DNA of 47,893 nt from CAIYPG01 sp903864555 (GTDB lineage Bacteria; Pseudomonadota; Gammaproteobacteria; Burkholderiales; SG8-39): the NCBI GenBank assembly GCA_947474715.1, contig CANJJT010000023.1, positions 1 to 47,893 on the forward strand. The letters are read 5' to 3'. This document shows, one piece after another, positions 1 to 8,135 of the stretch (the first letter of the stretch is position 1; each line of letters begins with the position of its first letter). The position numbers and the translations under genes are program-made. Below the pieces are notes generated by a model. The model did no database searches. It was not told the DNA's origin and saw nothing but the letters and a program-made list of their open reading frames with translations.

Positions 1-179
<179 letters not shown>

Positions 180-1033
180 GATCGCGGTTCCTTCCGAAGA
201 TAGGGGCTAAAGACCCGCCAGGAACGCGCCGGCATGACACCGGCCGCGAGGCAAAGGCAGAACTTCAGGATTTGTTGGGTGGGGGACTTTCTAACCAAGG
301 GCGACTGGAGGAAGGGCAGAAGGAGAGGCACCACGCCATGACTACCCGGGTTGTTGGGCCATTCGGCCTGAACATCGGGACGGCCACAACGCACTGTGCC
401 CTTGCTTCATGGACCGATAATGGCCGTTACTTGCGCTTTCCGATCGCGGGAAAACGATAGGAAAAGCCCCCTTATTTCGCGCTTTGGCGCTGTATCGGCG
501 AGCTGCATGGGGAACCTCCCGCCCGTGCCCGATACGCCTTTCGGCCGCTATCGCCGCTACAAGGCGCGACTGCTTTGCAGAGAATCCAGCGTCTGCAACG
601 GGTCGGTTTGAGCCGGTCACGACAATGAAAAGCGGCCGCTCCGCCTGAATTCGCTGCGCAATGTCCGGCAATGAATCGGCAGCGGAAGTCAGCGACTTAA
701 GTCTTCACCGGCAGCATAGGCCGGGAAACGGACAGCGGCGGCAGTTCCACGATGAGGCGGCAACTGACCATGGGCTAGCCTGAATGGGCACAAGGAAAAA
801 CGAACGGCGGGATCAGCGAGCCGGCGCGCAAGTTCGCCAGCGAGAACAACATCCGCTTCCTCAGCGAATTCGAACTCGTGACGCTGGCGGGACATGCCCT
901 CAAACAGGAATAAGTCGCCAGCCCTGTGTGAAGACCTGATTACAATCTCATTGCAGCATCAATGATGATATGGCCATGCTAACGAAATTGATCATATTGA
1001 CCTGAAACAGAAAGCCGGCAGCAGCCGCCCCCC
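180..1033. other. Long gene-free stretch, probably decayed DNA
   Basis: About 850 bases with no convincing gene on either strand. Open frames here are short, overlap one another in several frames and give low-complexity or unrecognisable peptides. One frame near the right part (779-913) gives a peptide resembling the end of a restriction-endonuclease-like protein and is listed separately. The last 80 bases are AT-richer and contain ATCAAT...ATTGAT inverted arms near 958-992. The left 150 bases presumably hold the promoter of the leftward KaiC-like gene, but I could not name a -10/-35 pair with confidence. Confidence 0.5.
779..913 (+). pseudogene. Possible remnant of an Mrr-like restriction endonuclease C-terminus
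   Basis: An open frame of about 44 codons, bounded by an in-frame TAG just upstream and ending at TAA (911-913), has no start codon. It contains TNGGISEPARKFASENNIR followed by a short helix-like end. The pattern (T-N-G-G-hydrophobic...A-R-x-F-A...N-N-I...) resembles the last strand and helix of Mrr-family nuclease domains, where the sequence usually reads like TNG-GFT-EEA. Everything that should precede it, including the catalytic D-QxK region, is absent. I read it as the tail of a gene that was deleted, but the match is short and made by eye. Confidence 0.3.
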
Positions 1034-2008
1034 TCACTGCAACGGCGGCTTCCACAGCAGATCGTTGCGATCCACTGACTTCACGCGGATGCGCAGCACG
1101 TCGCCGCCACGCGCCACCTTGAGCGGCACCTCGACACCGGCGGGGCCGAGCGCCCAGATGCTGCGGAACAGTTCCGCCAGTCCGTGCGCGCGCTGCTCGC
1201 CCACACCCAGCACCAGGTCCCCCACTTGCACGCCGGCGCGTGCCGCGGGTCCTCCGGGGGTGAGCCTGCCGACGGTAAGGCGGCCTCCCGGGTCTTGGGT
1301 GTACATGCCCAGCCAGGGCCGCGGCGGCTGCGGGCTGCGGCCGGTCTTGAGCATGTCCTCGAGGATAGGCGTCAGCAGATCGGTGGGCACGAACAGGTTG
1401 GCATGCACCGACTTGCCATTCAGCTCGTGCTGCACCAGCAGCGATCCGATGCCGATCAGGTCACCCTGTGCATCGAGCAGGCCGGCGCCGCCCCACTGCG
1501 GATGCGCCGGCGTCGTGAACAGGGCCTCATCGAGAACGTACTCCCAGTAGCCGGCGAACGCCTGTCGCGCGATGAGGCGTGTCTTGAGCGAATGGGCCGG
1601 GCCGCCATGACCGATGGCGAAGACCGAATCGCCAGCCTTCACATCGGCGGAGCGTCCAAACGCCAGGTGCGAGGCATCCAGCCTGCCCAGGGGCTGGATG
1701 AGGCCGAAGCCGGTGGCCTGGTCGAAGGCCAGCGGATGCCCCGCCACCACGGCGCCGCGATGGGTGGTGAGCCAGATCCGGGTCGCCTCGGTGATGAGAT
1801 AACCGATGGTGAGGATGAGGCCGCCTGGCTGGATGACCACGCCATAACCGGCGCGTTCGGTGCCCAGGTTGCTGGCGGTCATGGCCTTTTCGGAAATCTC
1901 CGAGCGCACCAGTACCAGTGCGTCGAAGGCGCGTGCGAGGTCAAACTGGGTTTCTTCGGGCTTGGGCTGCACGTCCGCCGGGAAAGCCCATTTTTCGGTT
2001 TCTGCCAT
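1034..2008 (-). CDS. HtrA/DegP-like protein with PDZ domain and no catalytic triad (pseudoprotease)
   Basis: 324 residues from the ATG at 2008 (a GTG at 2038 would add ten residues; neither has a good ribosome site). Residues about 45-215 follow the chymotrypsin-like fold of S1C proteases and about 225-315 form a PDZ domain (PWLGMY...GGPAARAGVQVGDLVLGVG). The triad is gone: the TNNHV-type histidine site reads TIGYL (Tyr70), the aspartate of SDIALL reads GFGLI (Gly100), and the GNSGG serine motif reads QWGGAG (Gly173). No signal peptide is visible, so it is probably cytoplasmic, unlike DegP. It lies 114 bases downstream of fbiC on the same strand and may be the last gene of the pxpA-cofC-fbiC unit. 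A binding or scaffold role is inference. Confidence 0.8.
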   Translation of the reverse strand: MAETEKWAFPADVQPKPEETQFDLARAFDALVLVRSEISEKAMTASNLGTERAGYGVVIQPGGLILTIGYLITEATRIWLTTHRGAVVAGHPLAFDQATGFGLIQPLGRLDASHLAFGRSADVKAGDSVFAIGHGGPAHSLKTRLIARQAFAGYWEYVLDEALFTTPAHPQWGGAGLLDAQGDLIGIGSLLVQHELNGKSVHANLFVPTDLLTPILEDMLKTGRSPQPPRPWLGMYTQDPGGRLTVGRLTPGGPAARAGVQVGDLVLGVGEQRAHGLAELFRSIWALGPAGVEVPLKVARGGDVLRIRVKSVDRNDLLWKPPLQ

Positions 2009-2061
2009 GGCAGGATTTTGACATGAAGCGCCTGTCACGACATGGCAACATGGGTGACATC

Positions 2062-2079
2062 GACGACATGGACGACATG
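2062..2079. repeat. Two tandem GACGACATG copies between fbiC and the HtrA-like gene
   Basis: Two perfect 9-base copies lie side by side, flanked on both sides by CATCGACGAC (2058-2067 and 2083-2092). Short GC-rich tandem repeat in a 114-base intergenic gap; no function can be assigned. Confidence 0.6.
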
Positions 2080-2122
2080 CGGCATCGACGACTTGGCGGC
2101 GTGGCCACCGGCCGCCCAGGAC

Positions 2123-4495
2123 TCAAGCCAGCACGCTCGCCCTGGAGGTCACTTCGCCGTACAGCGTGGAGCGCTGCTTGGGTGCGCGCCCGGCAGAGCG
2201 AATGATGGCCTGCAGGTCTTCCGGCGTCATCTCCGGCCCGTGCAGGGCGCCAGCGGAGCGCGAGATGGTTTCGTCCATGAGCGTGCCGCCCAGGTCATTG
2301 GCCCCGGCCGCGAGGCAGGCCTTCACGCCCTCGGGGCCCATCTTCACCCAGGAGGCCTGGATGTTGGGTATCAGCGGATGCAGCGCGAGGCGCGCCACGG
2401 CATGCATCAGCACGGCCTCGCGAAAACTGGGGCCGCGGCGCGCGCGGCCCTTGATGTAGATGGGTGACTCCATGTGCACGAAGGGCAGCGGCACGAATTC
2501 GGTGAAGCCGCCCGTCTCCACCTGCAGCGCGCGCAGGCGCAGCAGGTGGCGCGCCCAGTGCTCCAGTCGCTCCATGTGGCCGAACATGATGGTGGAGGTG
2601 CTCCGGAGGCCGATGTCGTGGGCGGTGCGCATCACCTCGAACCATTCGTCGGTCATGATCTTGTCCGGGCACAGCGTGGCACGCACTTCGTCATCGAGGA
2701 TTTCGGCGGCGGTGCCGGGCAGCGTGGCGAGGCCCGCCTCCTTCAGTTGCAGCAGGTACTCGCGCAGCGGCAGCCCCAGGGTCTGCGCGCCCTGCCACAC
2801 TTCCAGCGGCGAGAAGGCATGCACATGCATCTGCGGCAACGCCGCCTTCACTTCACGGCAGATGCCGAGATAGGTATTGCCGGTGTAGGCCGGGTGGATG
2901 CCGCCCTGCATGCACACTTCGGTGGCGCCTCGGCCCCAGGCTTCTTCGGCGCGCCGCACCACTTCGCTGACGGCCAGGTCATAGGGCTTGCCGCGCAGGT
3001 TCTCGCTGGTCTTGCCCTTGGCGAAGGCGCAGAACTGGCAGCGATAGCCGCAGATGTTGGTGTAGTTGATGTTGCGATTGACGACATAGGTGACGGCATC
3101 GCCCTTGACGCTGGCGCGCAGTTCGTCGGCGGCGGCACACACGGTGGCAAAGTCATCGCCGCGGGCACGGAACAATTCGACGATGTCGGCCTCGCCGAGA
3201 CTGTCGCCACGCTGGGCGCGCTCGATCACCGACCGGAGGCGGCTGCTGGCCAGCGCGGGTGCGCCGCGCTGCGCCGTGACGCGTGCCAGCTCGTCCTCGG
3301 GGATGGGCTGCGAACCACCGGGCGCCCAGTGGTCGGTGCGGGCAAATCCCTCGGTGTCGATGCGGCGCAGCAGCCGCGTGCGCAGACCGGCATCGACCCA
3401 GCGTTCAGGCCGGCAGACGAAGGCCGGATACAAGGCCAGGCGCTCGACCAGATGCTTGCCGGCAGCGGCGGTCTCGCGGGCCAGTGCGTCCAGGTGCGGC
3501 CAGGGTGCTTCCGGGTTGACATGGTCCGGCGTCACCGGCGACACGCCGCCCCAGTCATTGATGCCAGCCGCAATCAGCGGCTGCAAGGCACCGGGACTCA
3601 GATTGGGTGGCGCCTGCAGGTTCATGTCGGCATCGAAGATCAGCCGCGCGACAGCGATGGTCCACAGATGCTCGGCCTGCGCGGCACCGGGCATGCCGGC
3701 CATCAGCGTGTCCGGCTTGGGCAGGAAGTTCTGGATGATGATTTCCTGCAGATGGCCATGCCGGTCGTGCAGGTCGCGCAGGGCCAGCAGCGACTCGATG
3801 CGCTCCAGGCGCGTCTCGCCGATGCCGATCAGGATGCCGGTGGTAAAGGGCACTGCGGCTTCGCCGGCCAGGCGCAGCGTCTCCAGGCGCGCTACAGGCA
3901 GTTTGTCCGGGGAGCCGAAATGGGCACCGCCGCGCTGGCACAGGCGTTCCGAGGTGCTCTCCAGCATGATGCCCTGGGAGATGGACACGGCGCGCAGGGC
4001 GGTCAGGTCTTCCGTGGTCAGCAGGCCGGGGTTGGCATGTGGCAGCAGCCCGGTTTCCTCCAGCACCGCCTTGCAGGCCGCGACCAGATATTCGATGGTG
4101 CTGGCATAGCCCATGGCATCCAGGGCATCGCGCGCGGCCTTGTAGCGCAGCTCGGGCTTGTCACCCAGGGTGAACAGGGCCTCCTTGCAGCCGGCAGCGG
4201 CGCCGGCGCGTGCGATGGCCAGCACCTCGTCCATGGACAGGTAGGGCGACTCCAGCTGCGAGGGCGGCTTGGCGAAGGTGCAGTAATGGCAGACATCGCG
4301 GCACAGACGGGTGAGCGGGATGAAGACCTTGCGCGAATAGCTGACGACCGTGCCATGCGCGGCATCACGCCGCGCCGCGGCCCGGCGCATCAGCCCGGAC
4401 AGGTCATGGTCCTCGACCAGCGCGAGACAGTCGGCGCGCGACAGGCGATCTTGGCCGGGGCGGTCGCCCGCTGGACCGGTCCGGTGCTGGCTCAT
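2123..4495 (-). CDS. fbiC: FO synthase, CofG-CofH fusion (F420 biosynthesis)
   Basis: Makes 7,8-didemethyl-8-hydroxy-5-deazariboflavin (FO), the redox-active half of coenzyme F420, from tyrosine and a flavin-pathway pyrimidine by two radical-SAM reactions. The 790-residue protein carries both halves. The CofG-like half has the cluster motif CRDVCHYC at Cys65, 69 and 72 after RKVFIPLTRL. The CofH-like half has CGYRCQFC at Cys482, 486 and 489 after NRNINYTN. Both are the CX3CX2C spacing of radical SAM enzymes. Fused FbiC is the usual form in mycobacteria (about 860 residues) and in the few proteobacteria with F420, whereas methanogens keep separate genes. Its start overlaps the end of cofC by four bases, so the two are translationally coupled. 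No CofD or CofE gene is in the window, so the rest of the F420 pathway must be elsewhere. Confidence 0.96.
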   Translation of the reverse strand: MSQHRTGPAGDRPGQDRLSRADCLALVEDHDLSGLMRRAAARRDAAHGTVVSYSRKVFIPLTRLCRDVCHYCTFAKPPSQLESPYLSMDEVLAIARAGAAAGCKEALFTLGDKPELRYKAARDALDAMGYASTIEYLVAACKAVLEETGLLPHANPGLLTTEDLTALRAVSISQGIMLESTSERLCQRGGAHFGSPDKLPVARLETLRLAGEAAVPFTTGILIGIGETRLERIESLLALRDLHDRHGHLQEIIIQNFLPKPDTLMAGMPGAAQAEHLWTIAVARLIFDADMNLQAPPNLSPGALQPLIAAGINDWGGVSPVTPDHVNPEAPWPHLDALARETAAAGKHLVERLALYPAFVCRPERWVDAGLRTRLLRRIDTEGFARTDHWAPGGSQPIPEDELARVTAQRGAPALASSRLRSVIERAQRGDSLGEADIVELFRARGDDFATVCAAADELRASVKGDAVTYVVNRNINYTNICGYRCQFCAFAKGKTSENLRGKPYDLAVSEVVRRAEEAWGRGATEVCMQGGIHPAYTGNTYLGICREVKAALPQMHVHAFSPLEVWQGAQTLGLPLREYLLQLKEAGLATLPGTAAEILDDEVRATLCPDKIMTDEWFEVMRTAHDIGLRSTSTIMFGHMERLEHWARHLLRLRALQVETGGFTEFVPLPFVHMESPIYIKGRARRGPSFREAVLMHAVARLALHPLIPNIQASWVKMGPEGVKACLAAGANDLGGTLMDETISRSAGALHGPEMTPEDLQAIIRSAGRAPKQRSTLYGEVTSRASVLA

Positions 4496-5331
4496 GGCGT
4501 CACCCTACTGGTTAGGCCGGCTTGGCTACGCTGCACCCGCACCGGTTCATCGCGCGGGCTGTCCTTGCCGGTATTGTTCTCACCGGGCGAGTCCTGCTCG
4601 CGCAGAGCCCGCCAGACGCGGGTGCCGCGGGCATCCTCGGAGGCGAGGAAGGCCTGCAGGTCCTCGGGCCGGTCAATGTCCTGACTGAGGCGCGCCAGCT
4701 TCAGCACGCAAGGCTGCATGCCCAGTTGCTCGGCCAGCGCGACATGGCGGCGGAAACTGTCCGGACCGAAACAGGGTGGCAGCGCATCCGGGGGCGAGCA
4801 CACCAGTGCATTGGTGCCGCCATCGCTGCCGGCCGGCACCAGGGTCACAGCCGATTTGTTGTCTTTCATCGTCTGCCTGGCGTGGGCGGCGATCAGCGCC
4901 TCCACATCGGCAACGGTAATCGCGGGGACATCCGCGGGCAGCACCAGCATGCCGGCACGTCCGGCGGCGGCCAGTTCGCGCGCCGCCAGGGCCACGGCAG
5001 CGGCGGTGCCCTCGCCTTGCGCTTCATGCAGCACTTGCGCACCGGCCGCCAGGGCCATGCGCGCGGCATCAGGGTCACCTGTCACCACCAGCAGGCCGGC
5101 GAGGGAATGGCACTGCGTGAGCGCATCCAGCACATCACCGAACATGGCGCGCGCCAGGCGCGCCCGGTCCTCGGGGACCAGCGCTCCGGCCAGGCGCTGC
5201 TTGGTGCGGGCAAAGGATTTCACCGGCACCACCGCCCACAGGCCGCCCCCGCCCGCTGCGACAGCGGGCGCCCGGGCATCCCCGGAATTCGCGGTATCCA
5301 GCCTGGCTGCGACAGTGGGGATGTTGCTCAT
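4492..5331 (-). CDS. cofC: Phospholactate/phosphoenolpyruvate guanylyltransferase (F420 biosynthesis)
   Basis: Transfers GMP from GTP to 2-phospholactate or phosphoenolpyruvate, giving the activated side-chain precursor that CofD joins to FO. The fold is a MobA-like nucleotidyltransferase: residues 31-50 read LWAVVPVKSFARTKQRLAGA (the family N-terminal signature), then LVVTGD near 81, LPADVPAIT near 131 and the end motif DIDRPEDLQAFL near 218. At 279 residues it is longer than typical CofC (about 200-230), with an Ala/Gly-rich N-terminal extension of about 28 residues and a charged C-terminal tail of about 45 residues that may be disordered. It sits 31 bases after pxpA and overlaps fbiC by four bases, so an F420 precursor module is built into this catabolic locus. 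The symbol fbiD is used for the actinobacterial equivalent. Confidence 0.92.
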   Translation of the reverse strand: MSNIPTVAARLDTANSGDARAPAVAAGGGGLWAVVPVKSFARTKQRLAGALVPEDRARLARAMFGDVLDALTQCHSLAGLLVVTGDPDAARMALAAGAQVLHEAQGEGTAAAVALAARELAAAGRAGMLVLPADVPAITVADVEALIAAHARQTMKDNKSAVTLVPAGSDGGTNALVCSPPDALPPCFGPDSFRRHVALAEQLGMQPCVLKLARLSQDIDRPEDLQAFLASEDARGTRVWRALREQDSPGENNTGKDSPRDEPVRVQRSQAGLTSRVTP

Positions 5332-5362
5332 GGCGCCTGGGGGGTCAGACGGCTCAGTGGAT

Positions 5363-6139
5363 TCAGCTGAACTTCATTTCCGTGAGCGGCACGACTTTCA
5401 CGCCGGCCGCTTCCAGGCCTTCGCGCACCGCGCGCGCCAGGGCCACGGCCGTGGGTTCGTCACCGTGCACGCACAGCGTGTCGACGCGGCGCTGCAGGAC
5501 TTTGCCGTTGCGGGAAATGATTTCGCCGTTGACCACCTGGTTCACCACCTGCTTCACCGCCGCTGCCGGATCCTTCAGCACCGAGCCGGGCAGCTTGCGC
5601 GAAACGAGGTTGCCTTCATCGTCGTACTGGCGGTCGCAGTAGCCTTCGAGCGCCACCTTCAGGCCGAGCTTGCGGCCGGCCTTCTCCATCTCGGAGCCGG
5701 ACAGCGCGACGTAGATGATGTCGCGGTCCAGCGCCTTGATGGCGCGGCCGATGGCCAGGGCGTACTCGGCGTTCTCGGCCGCCATGTTGTTGAGCGCTCC
5801 GTGCGGCTTCACATGGGTGACCTTCTCGCCGACATAGGCAGCCATGCCGTTGAGGGCGCCGATCTGGTAGGCGATCATGTTCTCCAGATCATCCGGGCGC
5901 ATGTCGATCTGGCGGCGGCCAAAGCCCCACAGGTCATTGAATCCGGGATGGGCGCCGATGCTGCAGCCCTCTTCCTTGGCGCGCTGGACCACCCGGCGCA
6001 TGGTGTTGGGATCGCCGGCATGGAAGCCGCAGGCGATGCTCGCCGAGCGGATGATCTTCAGGATGCCGTCGTCGTCGCCGATGTCATAGGCGCCGAAGCC
6101 CTCGCCCATGTCTGCGTTCATGTTCACCGTGATGCCCAT
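5363..6139 (-). CDS. pxpA: 5-oxoprolinase subunit A, LamB/YcsF family
   Basis: With PxpB and PxpC this forms the bacterial ATP-dependent 5-oxoprolinase, which hydrolyses the lactam of 5-oxoproline to glutamate. The 258-residue protein shows the family landmarks: NADMGEGFGAYDIGDD at residues 6-21, ACGFHAGDP near 36, GAHPGFND near 62, KPHGALNN near 110 and CVHGD near 225. The ribosome site GGCGGAAG precedes the ATG. It is split from its partners: pxpB and pxpC are transcribed away from it across a 272-base gap, while pxpA leads the cofC-fbiC unit. In this context the true substrate may be another lactam or cyclic amide produced by the neighbouring enzymes; that is inference. Confidence 0.93.
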   Translation of the reverse strand: MGITVNMNADMGEGFGAYDIGDDDGILKIIRSASIACGFHAGDPNTMRRVVQRAKEEGCSIGAHPGFNDLWGFGRRQIDMRPDDLENMIAYQIGALNGMAAYVGEKVTHVKPHGALNNMAAENAEYALAIGRAIKALDRDIIYVALSGSEMEKAGRKLGLKVALEGYCDRQYDDEGNLVSRKLPGSVLKDPAAAVKQVVNQVVNGEIISRNGKVLQRRVDTLCVHGDEPTAVALARAVREGLEAAGVKVVPLTEMKFS

Positions 6140-6352
6140 GTCTTCCGCCTTTCAGTCTCGAATCAGTTCCGATTTTGCACCATGCCGCGTCCCTGCGTGC
6201 AGCCCTGCCGCCCTAGCACGAAGCTTGCATGCGGCAATACCCGCCTTTGCACGCAGCGTGCCATGCCTGCCGCGAAAGCCCATCACCTTTGCAGCACACG
6301 CAATGGACACAACCGACGCAACAGTCGCAACCAACGCTTTCGAAGATAACAT

Positions 6353-6370
6353 GGTACTAATCATAGTATG
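6353..6370. promoter_or_regulatory. Palindromic operator in the pxpA/pxpB divergent promoter region
   Basis: Reads GGTACTAATCATAGTATG, with arms TACTA and TAGTA around ATCA. On the minus strand it contains ATTAGTACCATGT, a 13-mer found again at 13708-13720 in front of the PLP-enzyme operon. It lies 42 bases before pxpB and about 200 bases before pxpA, in the AT-rich part of an otherwise GC-rich gap (6140-6411). The size and symmetry suit a GntR/HutC-type dimer, and the gntR gene lies between the two sites. The rest of the gap shows no gene. Confidence 0.6.
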
Positions 6371-6411
6371 TTTACACTTTCACCAGAATCACGAACGGAA
6401 AATTCCATCCC

Positions 6412-7143
6412 ATGCCAGCCGTGAAAGTGCGCTTCCTGCCTGCCGGCGACACCGCGCTGGTGGTCGAGTTCGGCCGCGAGATCGACCGCGCCGTGAGCGA
6501 CCAGGTGCTGGCCCTGCGCACGCGGCTGGACAAGGCCAGGCTGGCCGGCGTGGTGGAGCTGGTGGCGACCTTCCGCTCGCTCATGGTGCACTACGACCCG
6601 CTGTGCACCAGCAATGCACGCCTCACCAGCGCCATCCGCGAACTCCTCCAGGGCAATCACGCCGAGGCCCGCGAAGCCAGGCTGTGGCGCATCCCGGCCT
6701 GTTATGAGGACCAGCACGCACCCGACCTGGCCGATGTCGCCAAACGCAGCGGCCTGGCGACGGAAGAAGTGATCGCCCGGCATGCCGGCACCCGCTACCA
6801 CGTCTACATGATTGGCTTCGTGCCGGGCTACCCCTACATGGGGGACCTGCCCGAGGCGCTGCGCCTGCCGCGACGCACCGACCCGCGGGTGCGCGTACCG
6901 GCAGGCTCGGTGGCGATTGCCGCCAACATGACCGGCATCTATCCGGTGGAAAGCCCGGGCGGATGGCACCTCATTGCCAGCACGCCGGTGCGCCTGTTCG
7001 ACCCGGCGCTGGCGCGACCCGCCCTGCTCAGTCCGGGTGACGTGGTTGCCTTCGAACCCGTATCGGCCAGCGAGCACGACAAGCTGCGCCGGCGCATCCA
7101 TGCCGGCGAATGGCAGGTTCCCTCGGAAGTGATCAAGGCATGA
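6412..7143 (+). CDS. pxpB: 5-oxoprolinase subunit B (KipI-like)
   Basis: 243 residues of the PxpB/KipI (allophanate hydrolase subunit 1-like) family. Recognisable blocks are FLPAGDTALVVEFG at the N-terminus, SLMVHYDP near 57, YMIGFVPGYPYMGDLPE near 129 and ESPGGWHLIASTPVRLFD near 180. The subunit binds PxpC to form the carboxyltransferase-like half of the lactamase. Its stop overlaps the pxpC start (ATGA), so expression is coupled. The ribosome site (CGGAAAA) is weak. In Bacillus, KipI also inhibits a kinase, but the pairing with PxpA and PxpC here points to the enzyme role. Confidence 0.92.
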   Translation: MPAVKVRFLPAGDTALVVEFGREIDRAVSDQVLALRTRLDKARLAGVVELVATFRSLMVHYDPLCTSNARLTSAIRELLQGNHAEAREARLWRIPACYEDQHAPDLADVAKRSGLATEEVIARHAGTRYHVYMIGFVPGYPYMGDLPEALRLPRRTDPRVRVPAGSVAIAANMTGIYPVESPGGWHLIASTPVRLFDPALARPALLSPGDVVAFEPVSASEHDKLRRRIHAGEWQVPSEVIKA

Positions 7144-8126
7144 TCCACGTACTCAAGGTGCTCACGCCGGGCCTGCACACCACCTTCCAGGACATCGGGC
7201 GCATCGGTTATCGCAACGTCGGCGTGCCCGCCTCCGGACCGCTCGACCGCATCAGCCTGCGTCTGGCCAATGTGCTGGTGGGCAACCGCGCGGACACGCC
7301 GGTGCTGGAGATCCTGATGAGCGGACCGGCCCTGGAAGTGCTGGCTGATTCGATCCGGGTCGCCCTCACCGGCTGCCATGCCACCATCGAAGTCACCTCA
7401 CGCTCGGGCCGGCGGCGGCGCGTGCCCGCCGGGCGCAGCGCGCGGCTGACCCGCGGCGACGTGCTGCAGGTGCCGGTCACCGGCGATTCGCTGTGCGGCT
7501 ACCTCGCCATCGAGGGCGGCGTGGCGGTGCCGCGCGTGCTGGGCAGTACCGCCACCTATGTGCGTGGCGGCTTCGGCGGCCACCATGGCCGTCGGCTGCA
7601 AAGCCATGACATCCTGATGCTGCGCCGGACCTCGGTGGCGGCCGAGGGCGAATCGGCCCTGCCGCAGGTGCAGAAGCTGGACTTCGACCAGCCCATCCGC
7701 GTCGTGCCCGGCCCGCAGCAGGACCACTTCACCGACCAGGCCCTGAAGACCCTGCTGTCCTCGGAGTACACCGTCTCCAGGCAATCGGATCGCATGGGCT
7801 TCCGGCTGGACGGCCCGTCGCTCGAGCATTCGGGCGACTACAACATCGTCTCCGACGGCATTGCCTCCGGCTCCATCCAGGTGCCGGGTACCGGCCAGCC
7901 CATCCTCCTGATGGTGGACAACCAGACCACCGGCGGCTACCCCAAGATCGCCACGGTGATCTCGGCCGACATCCCGGTGGTGGGACGGCGCAAGCCCGGC
8001 CAGCGGCTGCGCTTCGAGGCCGTGGACGTGGCCGACGCCGAGGCGATCAGACGCTCGCAGGAAGTGCAGCTGGAGCGTGAAGCGGCGAGCATCCTGCGCG
8101 CCGTCGAGGACGTCATTCACGCATAG
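7140..8126 (+). CDS. pxpC: 5-oxoprolinase subunit C (biotin-dependent carboxyltransferase-like, KipA)
   Basis: 328 residues from the ATG at 7140 that overlaps the pxpB stop. The family signature is clear: GLHTTFQDIGRIGYRNVGVP near residue 10, GPLDRISLRLAN near 32, YLAIEGGVAVP near 121, the SDRMGFRLDGP region near 217 and IQVPGTGQPILLMVDNQTTGG near 249. It is the larger partner of PxpB and contributes the lactam-hydrolysing or carboxyltransferase-like site, although the family in this context does not need biotin. gntR follows after nine bases. Annotation as urea amidolyase-like is an older name for the same family. Confidence 0.92.
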   Translation: MIHVLKVLTPGLHTTFQDIGRIGYRNVGVPASGPLDRISLRLANVLVGNRADTPVLEILMSGPALEVLADSIRVALTGCHATIEVTSRSGRRRRVPAGRSARLTRGDVLQVPVTGDSLCGYLAIEGGVAVPRVLGSTATYVRGGFGGHHGRRLQSHDILMLRRTSVAAEGESALPQVQKLDFDQPIRVVPGPQQDHFTDQALKTLLSSEYTVSRQSDRMGFRLDGPSLEHSGDYNIVSDGIASGSIQVPGTGQPILLMVDNQTTGGYPKIATVISADIPVVGRRKPGQRLRFEAVDVADAEAIRRSQEVQLEREAASILRAVEDVIHA

Positions 8127-8135
8127 AATCATTTC

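Noticed and set aside
342..671. A minus-strand open frame of 109 codons and overlapping plus-strand frames at 167-611
   Set aside because: The peptides are Arg/Ala-rich, overlap one another in several frames, show no family features and lack ribosome sites.
2474..4684. Very long plus-strand open frame opposite fbiC, and similar long antisense frames opposite coxL, the dpp genes and others
   Set aside because: These arise from high GC at third codon positions of the real genes; the peptides are Gly/His/Gln-rich and match no family.
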